From: an uncultured Prevotella sp.
GTDB taxonomy: Bacteria > Bacteroidota > Bacteroidia > Bacteroidales > Bacteroidaceae
Length of the DNA stretch: 51,267 nt
Direction: 5' to 3'
Assembly: GCA_934254985.1 (NCBI GenBank)
Contig: CAKQMS010000019.1
Location: forward strand, 1-51,267
The translations under genes and the position numbers were made by a program. This document shows positions 32,532-41,600 of the stretch, piece by piece (within the stretch, counting starts at the first letter, position 1; the number at the start of each line of letters is the position of its first letter). The notes under the pieces were generated by a model that saw only the letters and a program-made list of their open reading frames with translations, had not been told where the DNA came from and did no database searches.

Positions 32532-33682
32532 TGAGTAACATTAATATCATGAAACCTATCATTTGGGCTTTGCTATTGCTAATAGCAATGGCATTGCCCG
32601 ATTATTATATCTACACGTGCTATATTGACCAATTGCACAATATAGCCGTCAGCATCCTGTGGTGGTTGCCAACGCTGATAGCTGTATCGGCATTCGTTGC
32701 TGCTCAAGCAGGAATCTACCATAATGCCATGTTTCGCACATTCTTCGGCATTTCCATGGCATGTGCTACTCCAAAACTTGTTTTCTCGCTTGTCGACCTT
32801 GCAGTAGGTCCAACTATTGCCATTATTGTGGCAGTATCGTTGATTGCTGCCATAGCCTATGGTGTGATGTATGGTTGGCGACGAATAGTTGTGCGCACTG
32901 CCTCATGTCGTTCTTCCCGATTGCCTTCGGCATTCCATGGCTATCGCATCCTTCAGCTTTCCGACATCCATATAGGCACCTTCTTGCAAAATCCTAAATT
33001 CATAACCAAGCTTGTTGAGGCTGTCAACCGTCAGCAGCCCGACCTTGTAGTGTTCACAGGCGACCTTGTAAATACCGATGCTCATGAACTATTGCCTTTC
33101 CGCAAAGTTTTGTCGCAGATACTGGCTAAGGATGGTGTGCTGTCTGTGATGGGCAATCACGACTATTGCGAATACTCACAATATGCAGCACAGCCTATTC
33201 ATGGCAGACGTGAACTTCATGCTCACCGTAGTCGCCATTTGCTTGTATATTTGCAAGAGAAAATGGGATGGCGAATGCTTATGAACGAGAATGTGATGTT
33301 GCAACGAGGCTCTGACTCTATAGCCGTTATTGGTGTCGAGAATATCGGTAAACCTCCTTTCAAATCGTTTGGCAATCTTGATAAGGCTATGGCTGGATTA
33401 CCTGCCGATTGTTTCAAGGTGTTGCTCTCTCACGACCCTACACATTGGCGCCGTGGAGTGCTCAATAAGACCGACATCTCGTTAACTCTTAGCGGACATA
33501 CTCATGCCGGACAAGTTAAGATAGGTCGCTTCTCGCCTGCCAAATGGGCATACAACGAGTGGGGCGGCAAATATACCGAAGGCTCATCTATGCTCTATGT
33601 CTCGCTCGGCATAGGTGGCACCATGCCTTTCCGCTTTGGTGCTTGGCCTGAGATAAACATCATAACGCTCGAGAAAGAATAA
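32531..33682 (+). CDS. Membrane-anchored metallophosphoesterase
   Basis: This 383-residue protein has three or four N-terminal membrane helices (about 8-115) and a calcineurin-like phosphoesterase domain with all metal motifs: LSDIHIG (about 143), FTGDLVNTD, GNHDYCE, LLSHDP and SGHTHAGQ. It resembles the YkuE/YaeI-type enzymes that act on phospholipid or UDP-linked lipid intermediates; the substrate is unknown. The ATG at 32531 is chosen because it overlaps the peptidase stop (TAATG). The open frame extends further upstream only inside the peptidase gene. Confidence 0.88.
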   Translation: MSNINIMKPIIWALLLLIAMALPDYYIYTCYIDQLHNIAVSILWWLPTLIAVSAFVAAQAGIYHNAMFRTFFGISMACATPKLVFSLVDLAVGPTIAIIVAVSLIAAIAYGVMYGWRRIVVRTASCRSSRLPSAFHGYRILQLSDIHIGTFLQNPKFITKLVEAVNRQQPDLVVFTGDLVNTDAHELLPFRKVLSQILAKDGVLSVMGNHDYCEYSQYAAQPIHGRRELHAHRSRHLLVYLQEKMGWRMLMNENVMLQRGSDSIAVIGVENIGKPPFKSFGNLDKAMAGLPADCFKVLLSHDPTHWRRGVLNKTDISLTLSGHTHAGQVKIGRFSPAKWAYNEWGGKYTEGSSMLYVSLGIGGTMPFRFGAWPEINIITLEKE

Positions 33683-33703
33683 ACTCCAAAACAAGGTTAA
33701 GCT

Positions 33704-33736
33704 GATTAAAAAAGAGGATATTTCTTCTTTTTAATC
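33704..33736. terminator. AT-rich hairpin between convergent genes
   Basis: GATTAAAAAAGA and TTCTTTTTAATC form an imperfect stem (one bulge) around a short loop. A/T runs on both sides suit termination in both directions, after the metallophosphoesterase and after the transferase. Confidence 0.65.
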
Positions 33737-35437
33737 GTAGTATTTATCCTTTGTAATTAATCTGTGGCGAGGAGCAATATAGCTATCGTTGATGAGGCTG
33801 TGCTGTTTTCGCACATAGACTGATTGTACTCCCAAAATATCGCATATTACTTGTGGCGTATCGTCATTTGAGAATCTACGTTGGCGAGCAGCCTTAAGAC
33901 GTACTGCCAATTCTGGATGCTCTTTAGCATATTTCGGAGTGAGGTATATCATAAAAGGAATATCAAACTGCGGACCATACGATTCGCGACAAGCCTTGTT
34001 GATATCTGTGCGACCATATTGATTGCGGAAGTTGTGTACCTCTTCGCCATGGTCTGAGAGATACATCACCACAGCATTACGATTATCAAACATCCTAATG
34101 ATGCTATCTACCACCATGTCGTTGTAGAGTGTAGCATTCAGATAGTGGGCTACATCGTTGCGCTGAGCATTGTTGAGCTCTGGTCGATTGATGTTATTTG
34201 GAGTAAATTTCGCAAACTTCTTCGGATAGCGTTCCTTTGCAGGCATGTGCTGTCCATATAGATGGAATATCACGAAGTTGCGCTGCTTTGTTTCTAATTG
34301 TTTGCGCTGTGCAGCATAGTCTGCCACTAAACCAAGGTCGTATCTTGATGTACAATGGTTGCGATTGTCGAATAGTGCTTTGGCTACCGATGGTATATTT
34401 AGAAATCCCATAGCAGCATCGTTCTCGTCCAGTTGGTCGCTCACCACAAACTGGTTGCCATAGAATGTTACATTCCATCCACAACGACGCATTATCAATG
34501 GCAACATCGGACCATCATGCCATGCTTTCCTGTCGCGTCGGCTATTCATAGATAGCAGATAGCGGAACACTACAGATGTACCATTACTTGTAGCCGTAAC
34601 ATCATCAAACAAGAACAATCGTCCTTGTTTCTGTCTTGCTTTAAGCAGAGGATTAGTATTCCATCGCCCATCGTAGAGATTGCTCATATGGCGATTGAAT
34701 GATTCTCCGAGGATAAGCACGAAGTCTGCAGTAGAGTCTCTGCATACTGGCTGTTCTTTGTAATTAGCCAGCGATGTAGCACAGCGCTCATAGTCTTGCT
34801 CCTGCTGCTTATACATCAGTATCGACTGCATGGTTTGCCAAAGGTCGTTAAACTTTATAGGTGAAGGATATTTTTGTGCAAACTTATAGTTACGGTCTAC
34901 ATTTGGTGAGAAATATGCTGCATGTACAGCCACCATAGCCAAGCATGCCGACCATGCTATTCTAAACATCCAACGTTTTGGCCATGCACTAATAAGTTTC
35001 ACCTTTCTGCTTAGCCACCATTCCAAGCCAAAGAAGCCTGCTGCCAAAACTACCATGAGTAGAGTGCGGAAGCTAAACACAAAGTTGTTCACAAACTCGC
35101 TTGCCTCGCGACCATTTGTTTCGCGAAGAAATTGCACCGTATATACATCCCAATGTCGACAGAAGAATACATAGAGGAAGATGTCTGATAACACATAACA
35201 TGCCACCAACGCATGCAAAGCTATATGTGCTATTACATTAACCTTACGTCCCGTCATGGCGAAGAGCGTACAGCATACCCATGACAACACGGTATAAACA
35301 ATCAGATTGAAGGGCACCGATATATAAGGTGTCCACCAATGCAAATCTTCCAGCACAAGTAGTTCTGGTATCATTAGCATGACAACATATGCTGCCATGA
35401 CAACTAAATTAATCTTGAGAGTTAATAACTGTTTCAT
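33731..35437 (-). CDS. Phosphoethanolamine transferase-like membrane enzyme (sulfatase fold)
   Basis: This 568-residue protein has five N-terminal membrane helices (about 8-30, 42-62, 68-92, 120-142 and 158-178). A periplasmic alkaline-phosphatase-fold domain follows. The metal and nucleophile motif is ILGESFNRHMSNLYDG (Glu245, Ser246), with further ligands in HLYGQH and YLSDHGEE. The layout is that of EptA-type lipid A phosphoethanolamine transferases, but the nucleophile position holds Ser where the family usually has Thr. It could modify lipid A, another glycan or a lipid. It is monocistronic, isolated by hairpins on both sides. Confidence 0.83.
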   Translation of the reverse strand: MKQLLTLKINLVVMAAYVVMLMIPELLVLEDLHWWTPYISVPFNLIVYTVLSWVCCTLFAMTGRKVNVIAHIALHALVACYVLSDIFLYVFFCRHWDVYTVQFLRETNGREASEFVNNFVFSFRTLLMVVLAAGFFGLEWWLSRKVKLISAWPKRWMFRIAWSACLAMVAVHAAYFSPNVDRNYKFAQKYPSPIKFNDLWQTMQSILMYKQQEQDYERCATSLANYKEQPVCRDSTADFVLILGESFNRHMSNLYDGRWNTNPLLKARQKQGRLFLFDDVTATSNGTSVVFRYLLSMNSRRDRKAWHDGPMLPLIMRRCGWNVTFYGNQFVVSDQLDENDAAMGFLNIPSVAKALFDNRNHCTSRYDLGLVADYAAQRKQLETKQRNFVIFHLYGQHMPAKERYPKKFAKFTPNNINRPELNNAQRNDVAHYLNATLYNDMVVDSIIRMFDNRNAVVMYLSDHGEEVHNFRNQYGRTDINKACRESYGPQFDIPFMIYLTPKYAKEHPELAVRLKAARQRRFSNDDTPQVICDILGVQSVYVRKQHSLINDSYIAPRHRLITKDKYYD

Positions 35438-35570
35438 TAATATTACAAACCTTTTACATATTACTTAACGCTAATGTTTGAAAGATATTGTGTTTAGTTT
35501 TTCATAAAAATTAGGATTAGTTTAAATTAGCTCTTATCGAACAAATATATCACTCAATGAATAATATTAA

Positions 35571-35617
35571 ACTGAAAAATCCGCAATGCCTATCAACGGC
35601 ATTGCGAATTTTTCAGT
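35571..35617 (-). terminator. Intrinsic terminator downstream of sprA
   Basis: Two 20-nt arms (35571-35590 and 35598-35617) pair at 19 of 20 positions around a 7-nt loop (tatcaac). The T-rich ends give a run of T on the minus strand, 43 bp after the sprA stop. Confidence 0.8.
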
Positions 35618-35659
35618 TATGTCCGAAAGATTTCGGGGCTAATTATCGTGCTCGATAGT

Positions 35660-38600
35660 TTATCTTGTTAAGCTAAACTTGATGCTCAAACCAAAGTCTT
35701 GCGTGGTAGTAGGGTAGCTACTGCTGCTGAGCAATGGTGTGTTGGTCTGGCGGTCGTAATAGAAGCTCATGGTGAGCAGACGCGACAGGGTGTAGTCGGC
35801 AGAGAAGCTAAGCTTAAACGCCTTGTTACCATTCGACGCAGAGCTGGTTAGCGAAGCTATATCACGGATGATAGTAGCCTGGTTGCGCAAGCTGAGGTCG
35901 AGACGCAAGTTGAGGTTGTGGTTCACACCTCTATTGCGCTGGCTTGTCTTCGACTGCTTGTTGTCGTCTTGGTCGCCACGTCTATTACCCTTCACAGCTC
36001 TGTGGTTTCTGCCACCAAACATGTTGAAGTTGTTGAGCTTATAGCCTGCACCAATAACCCAGTCGTGTGATGTAGCCTCGTTGATCTGCACACTCGTCAT
36101 GGAAAGACTCAGCACACGGGTGGTGCGATATTCTACCTTGCAGGTGAGATTATTGTGCAATGTTACATCAATACCGAGCAGAGGCGAGAATGCCTCGTTG
36201 ATGCTTACGGTAGAGACATTAAACATCGACGATGGTACAGGGTTGCCTGTGGTGGCATCGTTGATGAAACCGATGTTGTCGCCCATCACCTCCATGAAGG
36301 TTGAATAGCTGCTATACGAGCCTATTGCGAAGATGCTCTTGTAAGAGTGGTTGATGTTTACACTCTTGAAATGGTTAGAGAACCATGGCAGCTTGCTCAA
36401 ACCGCTATAGCGAACAGTCCAGTTAGGGAGCAGACGCGAGAGCGATGGGAAGATGTCGAGCGACTTTCCTGGCATGCTGGTATACGCAGCAAGGAATGCT
36501 GGTATCATCACGTCGCCACTATATAGGTTTACACCACCGTTTGCAGCATCAAACTTCTTTCCTGCAAGTGTAGTTCCATTTGGATAAACAACACCCTGAT
36601 AGCGGGCTTCTACAAGCTTTTGGAATGTAGGAAGCGAGTTTACGAAGGTCTCAAACGATGATGAATGATAGCCGTTGTTGGCATTGCCCACACCCTCGAA
36701 GGCACTCTTCAGCGACATTGTTGTCATGGTGAGCGAACCACTCTCGGTGGTAGGATTGCCCTGATACATATATTGTATGCTCTTTGCCTTGTTGCGTGTG
36801 CGCGAAGCGTTGAGGTCTATCTTCAGGTTCTTCACAGGCTCGAGTGTAAACTTGAGCTGCAAATCCTCAGTACAGCTTGTTGTGGCAGGCGTAGCTATAG
36901 AGTCGCTCATCAATAGCCAGTTGTTTTCGCGTGCCTTGTCGATATACGAGTCGTCGATAAGACCGAAGGCAAAGTCGAGACCTGGCGACATCACGCTCGT
37001 AGCCTTAGTTTGTCCGAAGGCATCGCCTACGTTAGGCATAAAGCCAGGCAAAGCCATAGAATATTGGTTGCGGTAAGAGATACCTACCGAGCGTACCATC
37101 ATCAATGTGCGTGCCACGATTTGTGCTGTCTTATACCAACCCTTATCGTCGAGAGGCTCCTTTGGAGTTACCGACACCTTTATCTTCATGGCTGAGTCTA
37201 CATGATTCTTGATGAGAATCTTGTTGCCGTCAAGCTTCTTAAACTTCAGTTCATACTTCTTGCCATCCTCGGTCTTTGCCGTTACGATTAGGCGCTTGGT
37301 ATTCTTACCATGCTGCAGAGTGAAGGTGGTGTCAGGCTTCAAGGTCACTTCCTTCTCGTATGTCTTCGAGTTCTTAGGCAGTTTAGCCTTTTGAGCCTGT
37401 GCCTTCTTGTTGTCCTTGTCGCTTATCTTCTTATCTGCGCCAGCCTTGTTGTCTGCCTTATCGCCTTCGCCCTTAGCAGCTTCCTCGGCTTTCTTCTTAG
37501 CTTCTTCAGCCTTCTTGCGCTTTTCGGCTTCTTTCTTCTTCTGCATGTCTTGGCGACGCCTGTTTAGCTCGCTACGCGAAGGTTCTTTGTTGAACTTATC
37601 GTTGACAGCCTTAAGGAAAGGCACCTGATTATACAACTTCTCCAAGTTGAGTGTGGAATTGATGTTGAAGTTGCGGTTCGATGATATGGTATTGCCAAGC
37701 GATGTACCATCTTCGAGGTCAGAACCGCGCATCCATTGGTATGTTGCATTATACGATGCATCTGCATTCACCCAGTTGAAGATAGGGATGAGGTTTAAAG
37801 GTAACTGGTATGAAGCCTGGAATGTCTGATTATAGCTCAGCGGTTTACCGAAGTTCTTGATGCTGGTCTTCACAGAGTCTTTCCATGCCTGATAGCGGTC
37901 AGGATACAAATCCTTGTTGATAGGAGTGTATGGCTCTTCTATCTCGGCACGAGTAGCGCTCTGGAAGTTGGCATGCAGATTCTTTGTGAGGTCCCAACGG
38001 AGTGAGAAGTCGCGGTTCCACAAGAACTGCTCGTTGAATGTTAGTGGCAACTTGTTTCCTTCTGTTGACTCCATGTCTCGCTCCTGCAACTCGTAGTAGT
38101 TGCGAGTAATCTCGGTGTTGAAGCCTACATTCTGTGGCAACCAGTTGAGGCCGAACTTCTTTAAGATGTCGAGATACTTGCTCTTCGACTTCATCTTCTT
38201 GAATGGCTCCCATGCCTTGAACACAGGGGTCCATGCATAGTTCATAGCTCCACGCCAGTTGTCTTCATTCTCATAAACGGTAGTCTCGCCAGTAGTATGA
38301 TTGTGCGAGTGGCTATATGAGAACGAGAAGTTGGCAGGGTCGTAAGGCATAGGATGACGCTTGGTCTGTATGCCCACCTTCACGTTCGACAACGAGAAGT
38401 TGGTCTGTGTGGTCTTGGTAACAGCTATGCTCTCTATAGAGTCGCGCTCCTGCTTTGAGCCTGCCGACTCAAGAGCATCGTCGAGAAGCATATCCGAGTC
38501 GAGAGGATTGAACTTTGGCGATACCTTCTCTTTGGTTATAGAGTAGTAGAGAGGCACCGACACCTTAGCCTTGTCAGGGAAGAACTTTCCGAGATCAAAG

Positions 38601-41600
38601 TTGGTGGTGATGGTATAGTTGCCTGTATTGTCGGTGGTGCGTTCTGCTACGCCCTGTTCCAAACCTCCAAAGCCCTGAGAAACATAGCGTCCCTGAACGT
38701 TCACGGTACCAAAGTCAGAGAGTTGCATATTGAGGTTGCCTTGTGCAGCCCAACCGCCACTATTCTCATATTCCTTTAGTCGCATTTCGTTTACCCATAC
38801 CTCGCCACTCTTGGTAGATGAAGTAAGGTTGCGCACACCAATCACGATGGTTTTTACCTCGCCCAAAGTAGGGTTACCCATCACGGTAATCTTGTTCTTA
38901 GGTCGCGATGAGTCGTAGGCTGTATAGGCATGGTTGTAGCTTGCCAAACCATTAGCTTTAGCTTTGTTGCGCTCCTTCTTTATCTGTGTGAAGAGGTTGA
39001 GCGGAATGTCTACCATATTCTCTTCTGGCCATACAGCCATACAGTCGCGAGTAGAATACTTATCGTAAATAATGCCTGGAGCAGTAAGCTTCAATGGCAC
39101 CTCGTATTCATAGTAGTTGCTCTTGTAGTCGCTACCCAAGCGTACGAATACTGCCAACTGGTCGTCGCCAAGGTTGGTAACATCGTGCTCCAATGCGTTG
39201 GCATGCACAAACATCTGCATACGACGATACTGACGAAGGTCGTAAGTGGCATTCTTATATATACACTTAGCCTCGTTGCTCGAAAGATTTGTCAATGTCA
39301 TCGACAATGCCTGCTCGTTAGCCTCGGTAAGTTGAGGCTGAGTAGGGTCTTGCTCACGACGGATGCCCGGAGGCATCACGTAGTTGACTGGAGTCTTGTC
39401 ATTGTTCTCCTCAATATTCACAGCAGCTGTGGTAAGGGTGCCGCTACCAGAAGTGGAGTTGTCGAGAGTCTGCTCGTATACACGCCATTCGCCACGCACA
39501 AGGTCGAGACTACCAAATCGCAATACGATAGGATGCTGGAAACCTGTGAGGAACATACGCATGAAGCGGATGCTTGTGAGGTCGTTGATGGCGCCCACCT
39601 TGTCGGTATATTCCTTCAGCGGAATGCGGAACTGATACCATGTGGCTATTCCCTTATTGCCATTACGCAATGGAGCATTATACACTCGCTTGTCTACAAT
39701 ATTGTTTTTGCCCACTACGAGGTCTTGCGGACGAATGCTGACATGATACTGATAGTATTTCTCGTATTCGTTGAGAGTGTAGTCTTGGTTGATATCCTCA
39801 ACGTCAGGAGTTGTCTTATATGATGTATCGTAGTTTTCTGTGCGGTTGTCGGAGTCAGGTGAGTTGCCCTGAGGATTGTTGATATACTTATATCTACGAA
39901 GTATCGACGCCTTCATCTGGTCATAGTCGCGACCACGATAATAGTGGTAGTTATCGTTGGCAGGGTCGTTGTAGATAGAATCCCATACGGCAGCATTCAC
40001 CTTACCTTGCATTTCGGTGAGGAACTGCTGATAAGCTTCAAATGCTCGCTCCTCATCATCGTTCAGACCGTTGTAGCCCACATCCTGCAAAGCACGACTA
40101 CCCTTTGTAGTAGCAAAGGCATAGGTCACGGTCGACTGAGTAGGTATCTTTCCCCATTGGGTGAAGGTGAAATTGTTGGAACCATCCACAGGCATACCAC
40201 TCTCATAGAACTTCTTGCCATCGCGCAAGATATCTTCCGACACCTCGCCAAGGTTGATATAGAAGTCGCCACCATATTCGTTGGCATTAGATTGCTCGTT
40301 GCTGTAGATGAATGGGTCCATGAGCCAGAACTCCAAGTATTCGATGTTGGCTTGCTCAAAGTCGTTGGTGTCGAGCTTACGCATCATACCACCCCAATGT
40401 GTAGTAGGGTTCAGCAGCTGACCGTTGTTGTCTACATTGGTGCTGAAGTTATACGGACCACGCTCGTTAGGGTAGTAGGCTATATTGAGAATAGGCAATG
40501 TTGCCGTAGCTCCACTATAGCTGCTCTGGTCGCGGTTAGGATAAAGTTCGCGAACATAAATCTCACGCACATAATGGTTTGACAACTGGTCGAGGTCGCT
40601 CTTGATATGTGCAGGAGTTAGCGATGACGAACGACGAGTGAACAGAGGGTCTATAGTATACCATGCCATCTGCGAACGACGGAAACCGCTTGTAAGGGTA
40701 GTCTTGTCGGAAGATTCAGAGAACATCGAAGGCACACTCGATAATATCCACGATGTAGGTGTCGACACATCTATCTTCGTGGTGTTGTTCTCGAAGTCGT
40801 CGATATATGAAGCGTTGTCTTGTGTGCCGTGGCTCTGACCGGCAAAGAGTTTTGCAAACTCACCAGTAAATGATATTGTAGATGGCTGGGTGAGGTGTAA
40901 ACCTGGAAGCTTGTCGAGCATATTTGTAAGCCATTGGCTCTCGGTCTTCCAGTTGAGGTTCAAGCCAAAGATAGTGTTGTTCAAAGGCTCGTTGCCCATA
41001 GCAACCTTTGTTGTTAGGGCTTGCTCCGACAGATGCTGCAAGGTACCAGAAAGCTGGAAGTTCTTGGAGAAATCGTATTCCCAGTTGATACCGAACATCG
41101 TCTTGCGCTCTTGCGAGAAGTCGCTCTGGCTTTCGAGCGATACGTTGACAGAAGTACCGGCATCGATGATGCTTTGGTTCAGGATGCGCACCTCGCCAGC
41201 GTTATAGTCTACGGTATAGTCGGAACCTTCGGTAAGGGTCACACCACCTGCAGTAACAACCACAGAACCTTGTGGCACATTCATAGCTCCAAGCGAGATT
41301 ACGTTGGATGATGTGCCACGATATTGTCCCATGAGCACGTATTTGTTCTTCTCAGCAATCTGGCGTGCCATGGTCTTTGTAGAATCATAAAGTTCGGTAA
41401 AGGCATATTTGTCTGCCTTTGCAGAAGCCACACCTTTGGCTACCAAATAATTCTTCAGATAGCTACCAAAAGGTTCGGCTGCAGGGAAGAATACACGACC
41501 ATTGCTAACGGTGTAGCCTTCTACATAGTCGAAATATCCGTTAGAGTGAGCCTTGTTGTTGTTATCCAAGCGGTCGGCACCAAGCACCTTGATAAGTGTT

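Noticed and set aside
38930..39823. 297-codon plus-strand frame inside sprA
   Set aside because: Antisense to SprA coding sequence; no recognisable domain or promoter.
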